Below, piece by piece: positions 51,525 through 61,850 of a stretch of DNA of 64,000 nt. Made by a program: the position numbers and the translations under genes. Below the pieces are notes generated by a model, which saw only the letters and a list, made by a program, of their open reading frames with translations, was not told the origin of the DNA and did not search any database. Origin of the DNA: an uncultured Pelagibacteraceae bacterium (GTDB lineage: Bacteria > Pseudomonadota > Alphaproteobacteria > Pelagibacterales > Pelagibacteraceae); contig CACDSA010000003.1 of NCBI GenBank assembly GCA_902555185.1, positions 1 through 64,000 on the forward strand, given 5' to 3'. Numbering within the stretch: the stretch's first letter is position 1; each line of letters opens with the position of its first letter.

Positions 51525-52927
51525 CCGCTATAATACATTTCAAACTCAATCGGATGAGGAGTATGCTCAAAGTTATAAATTTCTTGAAACTTAAGTTCTA
51601 TATAAGCATCTATTTGATCATCTGTGAAAACTCCACCTTCTGTTAAGAATTTTCTGTCTTTATCAAGATTTTGCATTGCCTCCCTTAATGAACCACATAC
51701 AGTTGGCAGTTTTTTTACTTCATCCTCTGATAGAGAATACAAATCTTGATCAAAAGCCTTACCTGGATCAATTTTATTTTTTATACCATCGATGCCAGCC
51801 ATTAACATAGAAGCAAAAGTTAAATAAGGGTTACCAGCTGCGTCTGGAAACCTTATTTCCATTCTAGCTGCTTTAGGATTCATTATTACTGGTATCCTGC
51901 AAGATGCCGATCTGTTTCTAGCTGAGTAGGCTAGTATAACTGGGGCTTCAAAACCTGGGATTAATCTTTTATAACTGTTCGTTGTAGCGTTTGAGAAAGC
52001 ATTTATTGCTCTCGCGTGTTTTAGAATTCCTCCGATGTAATATAGTGCATCTTTCGATAAACCAGCATACTCTTTACCCATGAAAAGTGGAGTACTTCCT
52101 TTCCAAATTGATTGGTGACAGTGCATTCCTGAACCATTATCTCCTTTAACTGGTTTAGGCATAAAAGTTGCTGTTTTGCCAAATGAATTTGTAACCATTT
52201 GTACTGCATATTTATAAAGTTGAACATTATCTGCTTGATTAGTTAATGTACCAAAATACATACCTAACTCATGTTGACTTGGAGCTACTTCGTGGTGGTG
52301 TTTTTCAACTTTAACTCCCATATCTTTTAATGCTTTAAGATATTCTCCCCTCATATCTTGAGCGCTGTCAACAGGAGGAACTGGAAAATAACCACCTTTA
52401 ATACCTGGTCTATGACCTAAGTTACCATTTTCATATTTTTTACCTGTATTATATGGACCTTCTGAGCTATCAATACTGAAACTTGTTTCATTCATATCAT
52501 TTTTGAATCTCACATCATCGAAAACGAAAAATTCTGGTTCTGGGCCAAAGTAAGATTTATCTCCAATACCCGTTTTTTTTAAATATGCTTCAGCTTTTTT
52601 TGCTGTACCTCTCGGATCTCTTTCATATGGATCTTTTTTAACTGCATCTAGAATGTCACAAAAAATATTTAGTGTTGTATGTGAATTAAATGGATCAATT
52701 ATTGGTCTTTCTAAGTCTGGTTTTAAAATCATATCAGACTCATTTATAGCTTTCCAACCAGCAATTGAAGAACCATCAAAAAATACCCCTTTATCAAGCA
52801 TATCTTCATCAACTACAGTTGCATCCATAGTTAAGTGTTGGAGCTTACCTTTTGGGTCAGTAAATCTTAAATCTACGAACTCAACTTGCTTATCTTTCAT
52901 AAGCTTTAAAACATTTTTTGAACTCAT
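51521..52927 (-). CDS. glnA: glutamine synthetase type I
   Basis: EFVDLRFTDPKGKLQHLT, FFDGSSIAGWKAINESDM, GSGMHCHQSIWK, RLIPGFEAPV, NRSASCRIP. Confidence 0.98.
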   Translation of the reverse strand: MSSKNVLKLMKDKQVEFVDLRFTDPKGKLQHLTMDATVVDEDMLDKGVFFDGSSIAGWKAINESDMILKPDLERPIIDPFNSHTTLNIFCDILDAVKKDPYERDPRGTAKKAEAYLKKTGIGDKSYFGPEPEFFVFDDVRFKNDMNETSFSIDSSEGPYNTGKKYENGNLGHRPGIKGGYFPVPPVDSAQDMRGEYLKALKDMGVKVEKHHHEVAPSQHELGMYFGTLTNQADNVQLYKYAVQMVTNSFGKTATFMPKPVKGDNGSGMHCHQSIWKGSTPLFMGKEYAGLSKDALYYIGGILKHARAINAFSNATTNSYKRLIPGFEAPVILAYSARNRSASCRIPVIMNPKAARMEIRFPDAAGNPYLTFASMLMAGIDGIKNKIDPGKAFDQDLYSLSEDEVKKLPTVCGSLREAMQNLDKDRKFLTEGGVFTDDQIDAYIELKFQEIYNFEHTPHPIEFEMYYSG

Positions 52928-53048
52928 TTAGTCTCCATTAAAATTGTTTTTAAATTCGTTATGAACATATATAAGGAAGTCTTTTATAGTAATATTAAAA
53001 ATATATATCAGCTATGCATTTATCACATATATACAATCGAAACTTGAA

Positions 53049-53930
53049 ATGAGAGAAGCTAATACCTTTGACTTATCACTGTTAATTTTACTTGCTTTTA
53101 TTTGGGGCTCATCTTTTTTTAATATTAAAATTGCCACCTATTCTTATGATCCTTTTACTTTAGCTCTAGTTAGGGTATTTTTTGCAAGCATTCCTTTGTT
53201 GATACTTTGTAAATTTAAAAAAATCAAAATCGAAGCTTTTGGTATTTATTGGAAGTCTTATGCTTTAATAGGTTTGTGTAATATTGCAATTCCTTTTGTT
53301 TTGATAGCTATTGGAACTGCAAAAATAAATAGCTATCTTGCAGCAATACTAATGAGCACAACGCCATTAAGTGGATCTATTCTTGCACATTTTTTTATAA
53401 AAGATGAAAAATTATCATATTTAAAATCTTTAGGAGTATTAATTGGATTTAGCGGAGTCGTTTTGCTCTTTTTTGATAAACTAGTAATTAATAGCCAAAA
53501 TTATCTTTACGCAATAATTACTATTATAGGATCTACTTTTTATTGTATTGGAGGATTATTGACTTTAAGACTTAAGAATAAAAAAAATGAAAACGTTACG
53601 ACATCAACTACTTTATGGTCAGTCCTATTTTTATTACCTTTTTCTTTTATTTTTGAAACACCATGGAATTCTAGCCCATCTTTAACTTCAACTCTTTCAT
53701 TATTGTATTTAGGAGTGGTAGCTACTGGTATAGCGTGGTTAATAAGATTTAGAATCTTAACAGTAAATGGTCTAGTTTTTCAAACACAAGTAGCATATTT
53801 AATTCCAATTTTTGGAATTATTTTTGGTTATTTTTTGATGGGTGAAATAATAACATGGAGAGTTTTATTATCATTGGTTATAATCCTTCTAGGAATATAT
53901 ATTTTTAAAAAAAATAACAAAGGAAAATGA
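53049..53930 (+). CDS. EamA/DMT-superfamily transporter
   Basis: Ten-TM-like hydrophobic pattern with internal duplication; FIWGSSFFNIKIA, YLGVVATGIAWLIRF. Confidence 0.88.
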   Translation: MREANTFDLSLLILLAFIWGSSFFNIKIATYSYDPFTLALVRVFFASIPLLILCKFKKIKIEAFGIYWKSYALIGLCNIAIPFVLIAIGTAKINSYLAAILMSTTPLSGSILAHFFIKDEKLSYLKSLGVLIGFSGVVLLFFDKLVINSQNYLYAIITIIGSTFYCIGGLLTLRLKNKKNENVTTSTTLWSVLFLLPFSFIFETPWNSSPSLTSTLSLLYLGVVATGIAWLIRFRILTVNGLVFQTQVAYLIPIFGIIFGYFLMGEIITWRVLLSLVIILLGIYIFKKNNKGK

Positions 53931-53936
53931 GTCAAA

Positions 53937-54998
53937 ATGGGAACCGAGTCAATTGAAGCAAGTTTTTTGTCAATTTTTGCTTTAATAAGTTTTTTTATAT
54001 TCTTAATTGTGAGTAAATTTTCTCATAAAATAAATAAGGGAGTTTTACTCGACCTAGAATTTACAAAGCCTCAAGCATTTCATCAAACACCTTTAACGAG
54101 AAGCGGTGGTTTGGCAGGTATAATTTCTATCTGCATTTTTTTTGTTATTTATTATTTACTCTACTCAATTGTACTTTATGATTACCTTTTAATTAGCCTT
54201 TCAATGTTCGTGATTGGATTTATGGAAGACCTTAAAATAAAGATAAGACCTTTAAAAAGACTATTTGCAATGATCTTTTTGCTATTTAATTTAATTTATT
54301 TTTTACCTATTGAAATTTCGAATATTGACATACCTTTTTTAAAATTTTTAATGAATAATCATTTATTCTCAACAATTTTTGTTTTACTTTGTTTTTTGTT
54401 TGTCATTAATGGAGCTAATTTAATTGATGGATTTAATGGTTTGCTAACAATAAATATATTGATAATAAACATTATTTTAGCTTTAATTAATGCTGAGAGT
54501 GGAAATTTACAATTTTCTATTTTTATTACTGCTCAAATTATAATTCTGTTGTCATTTCTTTTATTTAATTTTCCTAGTGCAAAAATATTTCTAGGTGACA
54601 GTGGTGCATATTTATTAGGATCTTTAATTGCCTTAAATATAATTACTACTAATAATTTAAATCCAAATATTTCCTCGTTTTTCTTTTGTACATTGGTATT
54701 TTATATTTTTTTTGAGGTATTTTTCTCTTTTTTCAGAAAAATAATACAAAATAAGTCACCAATACATCCAGACTCAGAACACTTGCATATGTTGAGTTAT
54801 TTTAAAATTTCATCAATTTTTGGAAAGAATAAGGGCAACTTTTTAAATTCTTTATTGATTAATATTGTTTACTTGATCCTTATAGCTCCAGGTTTATATG
54901 TAATTGATAATCCAATTTTAAGTAGATACTGGTTTTTCATACTTTTGTTAATTTATGTAATTATTTATTTAAGACTTTATCGTTTAACAAAAAATTAA
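53937..54998 (+). CDS. MraY/WecA-like polyprenyl-phosphate sugar-1-phosphate transferase
   Basis: PLTRSGGLAGI, GFMEDLKIKIRP, NGANLIDGFNGLL, AKIFLGDSGAYLLGS, PIHPDSEHLHMLSY. Confidence 0.88.
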   Translation: MGTESIEASFLSIFALISFFIFLIVSKFSHKINKGVLLDLEFTKPQAFHQTPLTRSGGLAGIISICIFFVIYYLLYSIVLYDYLLISLSMFVIGFMEDLKIKIRPLKRLFAMIFLLFNLIYFLPIEISNIDIPFLKFLMNNHLFSTIFVLLCFLFVINGANLIDGFNGLLTINILIINIILALINAESGNLQFSIFITAQIIILLSFLLFNFPSAKIFLGDSGAYLLGSLIALNIITTNNLNPNISSFFFCTLVFYIFFEVFFSFFRKIIQNKSPIHPDSEHLHMLSYFKISSIFGKNKGNFLNSLLINIVYLILIAPGLYVIDNPILSRYWFFILLLIYVIIYLRLYRLTKN

Positions 54999-55027
54999 AT
55001 TGTTATATAAAACAACGATTGATTAAA

Positions 55028-55112
55028 GGGCAAGTGGCGGAATTGGTATACGCGCTGGTCTTAGAAACCAGTGCCGCAAGGCTTAAGAGTTCGAGTCTCT
55101 TCTTGCCCACCA
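55028..55112 (+). tRNA. tRNA-Leu (anticodon UAG), 3' CCA encoded
   Basis: GGGCAAG...CTTGCCC acceptor stem, anticodon loop CTTAGAA flanked by CTGGT/ACCAG, T-arm AGAGTTCGAGTCTCT, ends ACCA; long variable arm of a type II tRNA. Confidence 0.95.
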
Positions 55113-55122
55113 GATATGAACT

Positions 55123-56496
55123 ATGAAAATTGAAGTACAATCAAAAAAAGGATTAAGAACTGTTTTATCAGTTGTTGTAGATAAGAAAACAATTCAACTT
55201 AAAATGGATGAGAGACTTTATGAACTTCAAAAAGAGGTAGCTCTAAAAGGTTTTAGACCAGGAAAGGTTCCATCGTCAGTAATTAAAAGTCAATTTGGTA
55301 AATCAATTTACGGTGAAGTGATTGATAAAGTCTTGAGAGAGACTTCAACTAAAGCTATTTCGGAAAAAAAATTAAAGGTTGCTGGACAACCAAAAATAGA
55401 TCTAAAACAATTCGGAGAAGGTAAAGATTTAAATTATGAATTACAAATTGATTGTTTACCAAACATTGAACTTAAAACTTTAGACAAGCTTAAGGCCACA
55501 GGATATAAAATTAAAGTTGAAAAAAAAATTATTGATAAAAAGTTAAAAGAAATTTCAGATCAAAATAAACAGTTTGAAGATAGAAAAGACAATGATAAAG
55601 CAATAGTAGGAGACCAAATTACCTTTGACTATTCAGCAACTGTGGATGGAAATAAATTTGAAGGAAGTGAGGGTAGAGGAGTACAGATTGAATTGGGTAA
55701 AGATCTTTTTTTAAAGGGATTCGATGAACAGCTTGTAGGGGTAAAAAAAGGAGATACTAAAATTGTAAAATCTGTACTACCAGCCAATCATCCAAAAAAA
55801 GAGCTTGCTAATAAAAAAGCAAATTTTGAGTGTCAAATTTTAAATGTGAAAGATGCAGTTAAAAATAAAATTGATGATAAATTTGCAAAAATGATGGGCG
55901 CTAAAGATATAACTGATCTAAAATTTTTAATTGAGAAGCAAATTTCAAGTCAATATTCTCAAGCTTTGGACGCTATTACAAAAAAAGAAATTTTAGATCA
56001 AATTGAAAAAATTCATAAAGTTGACCTACCTAAAAACCTAATCGATCAAGAAATAGAGCTAATGACAAGAAATTTAAAACCTGAAGATAAAGAAAAACAT
56101 AAGACTAATAATGAAAAAATTGCAAGATCGAGAATTAAACTTGGTTTAATATTAAATGAATTAGGTGAAAAAAATAATTTAAAAATTACTGATGAGGAAG
56201 TTAATGCAGAGATACAAAAACAAATAAAAGGAATGCCAGGTCAAGAGAAATTAGTTTTAGAATATTACCAAAAAAACCCTAGTGCATCTCAAAGCTTAAA
56301 GGGATCATTATATGAAGCAAAAATACTAGAGCTTGTTAAAACAAAAATTAAACTTAATTTTGTAGAAATAGAAACTACGAAAGCAGAAAAAATAATTTCA
56401 GATTTTAATAAACCAAATATAGATAAAAACGAGTCTATCAGGACTAAATCTTCTGATGATATAAAGCAAAAACCAAAAAAAATTAGTAAAAAGTAA
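55123..56496 (+). CDS. tig: trigger factor
   Basis: LKGFRPGKVPSSVIKSQFGKSIYGEVID; FKBP-like GDQITFDYSATVDGNKFEGSEGRGVQIELGKDLFLKGFDEQLVG; upstream of clpP-clpX-lon. Confidence 0.96.
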   Translation: MKIEVQSKKGLRTVLSVVVDKKTIQLKMDERLYELQKEVALKGFRPGKVPSSVIKSQFGKSIYGEVIDKVLRETSTKAISEKKLKVAGQPKIDLKQFGEGKDLNYELQIDCLPNIELKTLDKLKATGYKIKVEKKIIDKKLKEISDQNKQFEDRKDNDKAIVGDQITFDYSATVDGNKFEGSEGRGVQIELGKDLFLKGFDEQLVGVKKGDTKIVKSVLPANHPKKELANKKANFECQILNVKDAVKNKIDDKFAKMMGAKDITDLKFLIEKQISSQYSQALDAITKKEILDQIEKIHKVDLPKNLIDQEIELMTRNLKPEDKEKHKTNNEKIARSRIKLGLILNELGEKNNLKITDEEVNAEIQKQIKGMPGQEKLVLEYYQKNPSASQSLKGSLYEAKILELVKTKIKLNFVEIETTKAEKIISDFNKPNIDKNESIRTKSSDDIKQKPKKISKK

Positions 56497-56518
56497 TCAA
56501 TAGTTGTATAAATCAACA

Positions 56519-57130
56519 ATGAGTCGCGATTTAGAAGAAAAAATGAATAGCTTGATCCCAATGGTTGTTGAACAAACGAGTAAAGGTGAAAGAGCTTACG
56601 ATATTTATTCTAGGTTGTTAAAAGAAAGAATTGTTTTTTTAGTAGGGCCAGTTAATGATGCTGTTGCTTCTTTAGTCACTGCTCAATTATTATTTTTAGA
56701 ATCAGAGAATCCTAAAAAGGAAATTAGTTTTTATATTAATAGTCCAGGAGGATTGGTAACAGCTGGATTAGGAATTTATGACACAATGCAATATATAAAT
56801 TCACCAGTTTCGACTTTATGTATTGGTCAAGCTTCATCTATGGGATCTTTTTTGTTAGCTGCAGGAGAAAAAGGGAAAAGATATTCTCTTCCTAATTCAA
56901 GAATAATGGTTCACCAACCTTCTGCAGGTTTTCAAGGACAGGCAACAGATATTCAAATTCATGCTAAAGAAATTTTATCTCTTAAAGAAAGACTTAATAA
57001 AATTTATTCAAAACATACAGGCAAATCAGTCGTTGATATTTCCGAGGCTTTGGAAAGGGATAATTTTATGACTGCTGAAGAGGCAAAAAAATTTGGTTTA
57101 ATAGACTCTGTTGTGGAAAAGAGAAAATAA
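56519..57130 (+). CDS. clpP: ATP-dependent Clp protease proteolytic subunit
   Basis: [70 protein letters not shown] at 56519 preferred. Confidence 0.98.
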   Translation: MSRDLEEKMNSLIPMVVEQTSKGERAYDIYSRLLKERIVFLVGPVNDAVASLVTAQLLFLESENPKKEISFYINSPGGLVTAGLGIYDTMQYINSPVSTLCIGQASSMGSFLLAAGEKGKRYSLPNSRIMVHQPSAGFQGQATDIQIHAKEILSLKERLNKIYSKHTGKSVVDISEALERDNFMTAEEAKKFGLIDSVVEKRK

Positions 57131-57209
57131 AACACAATATATAGCTCAAAATTCAACTTGAACTTGATAACACTAATTCATCAATTTATATTGGAATTAT
57201 TGATTCGAT

Positions 57210-58463
57210 ATGTCAGAAAAAAATAATAAAAATATTTTATATTGCTCATTCTGTGGAAAAAGCCAACACGAAGTAAGAAAACTTATAGCAGGTCCCACAG
57301 TATTCATTTGCGATGAGTGCGTTGAGCTGTGTATGGATATTATAAAAGAAGAAAATAAAACTTCGTTGGTAAAACATCAAGACGGAGTTCCTTCCCCTAA
57401 AGAAATTTGCAATGTTTTAGATGATTATGTGATTGGTCAAAAATTGGCTAAAGAAATTCTTTCTGTAGCTGTTCACAATCATTATAAAAGACTTAATCAT
57501 GAGACTAAAAATAACAAAGATATAGAGTTATCTAAATCTAATATTTTATTAGTTGGTCCAACAGGGTGTGGTAAAACTTTACTAGCTCAAACTTTAGCTA
57601 GAATATTAGATGTACCTTTTACCATGGCTGACGCAACAACACTTACCGAAGCTGGATATGTTGGAGAAGATGTTGAAAATATAATTTTAAAATTGCTTCA
57701 AGCTGCAGATTATAATGTAGAAAAAGCTCAAAGAGGAATTGTGTATATAGATGAGGTCGATAAAATAAGTAGAAAGTCTGAAAATCCCTCGATAACTAGA
57801 GATGTTTCTGGTGAAGGTGTCCAACAAGCGTTGTTAAAAATAATGGAGGGAACAATAGCAAGTGTACCACCTCAAGGGGGAAGAAAACATCCACAACAAG
57901 AATTTTTACAAGTTGATACTACCAACATCTTATTCATTTGTGGAGGAGCTTTTGCAGGTTTAGATAAATTGATAGAGAGCAGAGGTAAAGGAAGTTCAAT
58001 CGGATTTGGGGCAAAAGTTAAAAATTATAAAGATAAATCACTTTCTGAAACAATGAAACTTTTAGAGCCAGAGGATTTAATTAAATATGGATTAATTCCT
58101 GAATTTATAGGTAGAATGCCTATAATTGCAACTTTAGATGATTTAGATGAGAGTTCTTTAATAAAAATTTTAAAAGAACCTAAAAATTCTTTAATTAAGC
58201 AATATCAAAGACTTTTTGAATTTGAAGAAGTTAACTTAGAGTTTAAGGATGACGCAATAGCCGAAATAGCAAAAAAAGCGATTTCAAAAAAAACTGGAGC
58301 AAGGGGGTTGAGGTCGATTCTTGAAAATATTTTACTAAAAACGATGTTTGAATTACCAGACATGGAAAATGTTATGAAAGTTACTGTAGATAGCTCAGCT
58401 GTGAAAGGAATTTCAGAACCCATTGTCACATACGGTAATAAATCATCAACATCTGTTGCTTAA
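57210..58463 (+). CDS. clpX: ATP-dependent Clp protease ATPase subunit ClpX
   Basis: Zn-binding [11 protein letters not shown]...[53 protein letters not shown]. Confidence 0.98.
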   Translation: MSEKNNKNILYCSFCGKSQHEVRKLIAGPTVFICDECVELCMDIIKEENKTSLVKHQDGVPSPKEICNVLDDYVIGQKLAKEILSVAVHNHYKRLNHETKNNKDIELSKSNILLVGPTGCGKTLLAQTLARILDVPFTMADATTLTEAGYVGEDVENIILKLLQAADYNVEKAQRGIVYIDEVDKISRKSENPSITRDVSGEGVQQALLKIMEGTIASVPPQGGRKHPQQEFLQVDTTNILFICGGAFAGLDKLIESRGKGSSIGFGAKVKNYKDKSLSETMKLLEPEDLIKYGLIPEFIGRMPIIATLDDLDESSLIKILKEPKNSLIKQYQRLFEFEEVNLEFKDDAIAEIAKKAISKKTGARGLRSILENILLKTMFELPDMENVMKVTVDSSAVKGISEPIVTYGNKSSTSVA

Positions 58464-58475
58464 GTATAATTTCTT

Positions 58476-58503
58476 CTTGAAATTAATGTATTAATTGCCA
58501 TAT
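58476..58503 (+). promoter_or_regulatory. candidate RpoH-like promoter for lon
   Basis: CTTGAA (58476-58481) - 16 nt - CCATAT (58498-58503), 7 nt before the lon ATG at 58511. Confidence 0.35.
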
Positions 58504-58510
58504 TAGTTAA

Positions 58511-60904
58511 ATGAAAACTTCTTATGTAAAGCCACTACTACCTTTGAGAGATATAGTTATTTTTCCTTCAATGGTTGTTCCTTTATTCGTTGGTAGAGAA
58601 AAATCTATCAAAGCATTGCAAGAAGTCATGAAATCGGACAAATCGATAGTTTTAGTTACTCAAAAAAACTCTGAGGTCGATGACCCAACAGGCAAAGATT
58701 TATATCAATATGGATGCCTTAGCAAAGTTCTTCAGCTTTTAAAACTACCAGACGGAACCGTGAAAGTTTTAGTAGAGGGTGAAAAGAGAATAAAAATAAT
58801 CAAACATAAGGAAGACAATGAAAATCTTTTGACATGTGAAGTTGAAATAGCGGATGATAACAATATATCTAAAGATCTAGAACCGTTGGCTTCAGCATTA
58901 ATAAAGAAATTTGAAAGACTTCAGATTTTAAGTAAAAAGGATTTAAATAATGGAGCTGGAAATCTCAAAGAATTAAAAGATCCATCTCAAATAGCTAATA
59001 ATATTTCTTCAAATTTAAATATTCAGATATTTGAAAAACAAGAGCTTCTAGAAATTACAGACTTAAAAAAAAGATTAGAAAAAATACATTCAATTATAGA
59101 AAAAGAAACAAGTGTACTTTCAGTAGAGAAAAAAATTAGAGGAAGAGTTAAAAACCAGATGGAAAAAACTCAAAGGGAGTACTATTTAAATGAGCAACTT
59201 AAAGCTATTCAAAAAGAATTGGGAGAAATCGACGAGGGAAAAGATGAACTTTCCTCTTTGTCAAAATCAATTAACGATGCAAAAATGCCAAAACTTGCTA
59301 AAGAAAAATGTTTATCTGAGTTAAAAAAGTTAAAATCTATGAGCCCTATGTCAGCTGAAGCAACTGTAGTAAGAAATTATTTAGACTGGATGGTAGAATT
59401 ACCTTGGTCTAATAAATCAAAAATTAACAATAATCTACAAGATGCACAAAAAATCCTTGATGAGGATCATTATGGCTTAGATAAAGTTAAAGAGAGAATA
59501 ATAGAATTTTTAGCAGTTCAAAAAAGAATTCAAAAAATGAAAGGACCAATCTTGTGCCTTGTAGGTCCTCCAGGAGTAGGGAAAACATCTTTAGGAAAGT
59601 CTATTGCAAAGGCGACGAATAGAAAGTTTATAAGAATTTCACTTGGTGGAATTAGAGATGAGGCTGAAATAAGAGGTCACAGAAGGACTTATATCGGATC
59701 TTTGCCAGGAAAAATTATTCAAATGATGAAAAAAGCTGGAACAAAAAATCCACTTTTTCTTTTAGACGAGATTGATAAAGTAGGAAACGACTATAGAGGC
59801 GACCCTTCATCAGCTTTACTAGAGGCTTTAGATCCAGAACAAAATAAAGAATTTAACGATCACTACTTAGAAGTCGATTATGACTTATCAGACGTCATGT
59901 TTGTTACAACTGCTAATACTTTGAATATTCTTCCACCTCTATTGGATAGGATGGAAGTAATAAGATTAGCTGGATATACAGAGGATGAAAAAGTAAATAT
60001 TTCCCAGAAGTATCTAATTCCAAAACAAAGTAAGAATAATGGTTTGAAAAATTCTGAGTGGAATATTGATGAGAAGATAAACAGAAAAATAATAAGAGAC
60101 TACACAAGAGAGTCAGGTGTTAGAAATTTAGAAAGAGAAATATCTAAAATCGCCAGAAAAATTGTTAAAAAAATCGATAACAATGAAAAGGTAAACAACC
60201 CTTTAGAAGAAAATGAGATGAAAGATTTTTTAGGAGTTCAAAAATTTAATTATGGAGAAATAGAACAGCAGGATAGAGTAGGAGTCGTTACAGGTCTAGC
60301 TTGGACTGAGGTTGGTGGAGAAATATTAAAAATAGAGTCCGTAATAATGCCAGGTAAAGGAAAAATGCAGATCACAGGTAAATTGGGAGAAGTAATGCAA
60401 GAGTCAGTTAAAGCAGCTAAATCTTATCTAAGGTCAAAAAGTTTAGAGTACGGAATAATTCCTCCAGTATTCGACAAAAAAGATTTTCATATTCATGTTC
60501 CTGAGGGAGCAACACCAAAAGATGGTCCATCAGCAGGAGTTGCAATGTTAACTTCTATAATTTCATCTATCACTGAAATTCCTGTAAATAAGTATGTAGC
60601 AATGACTGGAGAAATTACTTTAAGGGGTGTTGTTTTGCCTATAGGAGGTCTAAAAGAAAAACTTTTAGCAGCCCATAGAGCAGGTATAAAAAAAGTTCTA
60701 ATACCTTTTGAAAATCAGAAAGATTTGAGAGAAATACCAGAAGTAATTAAAAAAAATATTGATATAATTGCAGTAAAAAATGTAGACGAAGTTTTAAAAA
60801 TAGCCTTAACAAAACCTTTGAAACCAGTTAAATGGGTTGATGTAGATCAAATAACCTCAAAAGCTGAAAATAAACAAAAAACAGAAACAACTAGTACTCA
60901 CTAG
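58511..60904 (+). CDS. lon: ATP-dependent protease Lon
   Basis: PLLPLRDIVIFPSMVVPLFVGREKSIKAL; LVGPPGVGKTSLGKSIA; PKDGPSAGVAMLTSI catalytic Ser. Confidence 0.98.
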   Translation: MKTSYVKPLLPLRDIVIFPSMVVPLFVGREKSIKALQEVMKSDKSIVLVTQKNSEVDDPTGKDLYQYGCLSKVLQLLKLPDGTVKVLVEGEKRIKIIKHKEDNENLLTCEVEIADDNNISKDLEPLASALIKKFERLQILSKKDLNNGAGNLKELKDPSQIANNISSNLNIQIFEKQELLEITDLKKRLEKIHSIIEKETSVLSVEKKIRGRVKNQMEKTQREYYLNEQLKAIQKELGEIDEGKDELSSLSKSINDAKMPKLAKEKCLSELKKLKSMSPMSAEATVVRNYLDWMVELPWSNKSKINNNLQDAQKILDEDHYGLDKVKERIIEFLAVQKRIQKMKGPILCLVGPPGVGKTSLGKSIAKATNRKFIRISLGGIRDEAEIRGHRRTYIGSLPGKIIQMMKKAGTKNPLFLLDEIDKVGNDYRGDPSSALLEALDPEQNKEFNDHYLEVDYDLSDVMFVTTANTLNILPPLLDRMEVIRLAGYTEDEKVNISQKYLIPKQSKNNGLKNSEWNIDEKINRKIIRDYTRESGVRNLEREISKIARKIVKKIDNNEKVNNPLEENEMKDFLGVQKFNYGEIEQQDRVGVVTGLAWTEVGGEILKIESVIMPGKGKMQITGKLGEVMQESVKAAKSYLRSKSLEYGIIPPVFDKKDFHIHVPEGATPKDGPSAGVAMLTSIISSITEIPVNKYVAMTGEITLRGVVLPIGGLKEKLLAAHRAGIKKVLIPFENQKDLREIPEVIKKNIDIIAVKNVDEVLKIALTKPLKPVKWVDVDQITSKAENKQKTETTSTH

Positions 60905-60913
60905 TTTACTTTT

Positions 60914-61804
60914 TTAATCAAGCCATTCTTTGTATTTATTCAGGTTATTATAAATATAATTTGGAAGCATTTTGTAGTCTAATTTTTTTAATTTTGCTTT
61001 TCCTGACCACTTATAACCTCTTTGATCTACATTATGATCATACATGACCCTTTTTTCTTCAATCAACTTTTTTATATCATTTAATTCCAATCCGCTTTCC
61101 TCATATTCATAATGATGAGCAAAATTTAAAAGTTTTTTTTCTAATTCTCTTGCATTTCTTATACAAGTAAAATGCCATCCTCCATTTTCGATATGTAAAA
61201 GATTAGAGTATTTCTTTTTAGAAAAAAGAAGATCTAATCTCCATTTTGGATATTGTTTTGATTTTATATTTCTTAGCCATTGAGGAGAAATAAAATTTTT
61301 TTTCTTACAAGCCTTTGATCCAAACCAATCAAACTCATCATAAAGTAAGTTTAATTTGTAATAAAACATTTTTTGTTTAAAAATCACAATCTGATTCTTT
61401 ACATGATTTAAATTTAACGAATCTAGATTAGGAATTTCATCTAAATCACTTACAATAACCAAGTCTTCATCAGACAAGTCTTCTAAACCTCTTGCTAAAT
61501 TTTCTCTTTGAAAGTAATCTCTCGCCATACCATTTAATATCAATTTTTCTCCTTTTGAGTCATCAGACTCACCTTCTTCGAAATTTTTAATATTTGGAGG
61601 TGGAGTGTCTACAGTTATATAAGTAATTCTATCTTTAAATTTTTTAAAGTTATTTGGATTAAAATTTAGCTTTTTAGGACTACCATTATGGGTATAAGTA
61701 GCTTCAGTTATGATGAATTTTTTTACGTATTTATCCAGAATATTAAGCCTTAAATCTAACAGCAAATCTTCATCAAAATACATAAAACAGTCATAAATAT
61801 TCAT
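60914..61804 (-). CDS. glycosyltransferase family 17-like protein
   Basis: MNIYDCFMYFDEDLLLDLRLNILDKYVKKFIITEATYTHNGSPKKLNF; VIVSDLDEIPN (DxD); NGGWHFTCI. Confidence 0.82.
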   Translation of the reverse strand: MNIYDCFMYFDEDLLLDLRLNILDKYVKKFIITEATYTHNGSPKKLNFNPNNFKKFKDRITYITVDTPPPNIKNFEEGESDDSKGEKLILNGMARDYFQRENLARGLEDLSDEDLVIVSDLDEIPNLDSLNLNHVKNQIVIFKQKMFYYKLNLLYDEFDWFGSKACKKKNFISPQWLRNIKSKQYPKWRLDLLFSKKKYSNLLHIENGGWHFTCIRNARELEKKLLNFAHHYEYEESGLELNDIKKLIEEKRVMYDHNVDQRGYKWSGKAKLKKLDYKMLPNYIYNNLNKYKEWLD

Positions 61805-61850
61805 ATACTAATTGAGTTATAATAAAATTTTATATAAGTAAATTTAATTA

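Noticed and set aside
55009-55024. TTGTT...AACAA weak hairpin before tRNA-Leu
   Set aside because: Only a 5-bp AT-rich stem with no T-tract; not a credible intrinsic terminator.
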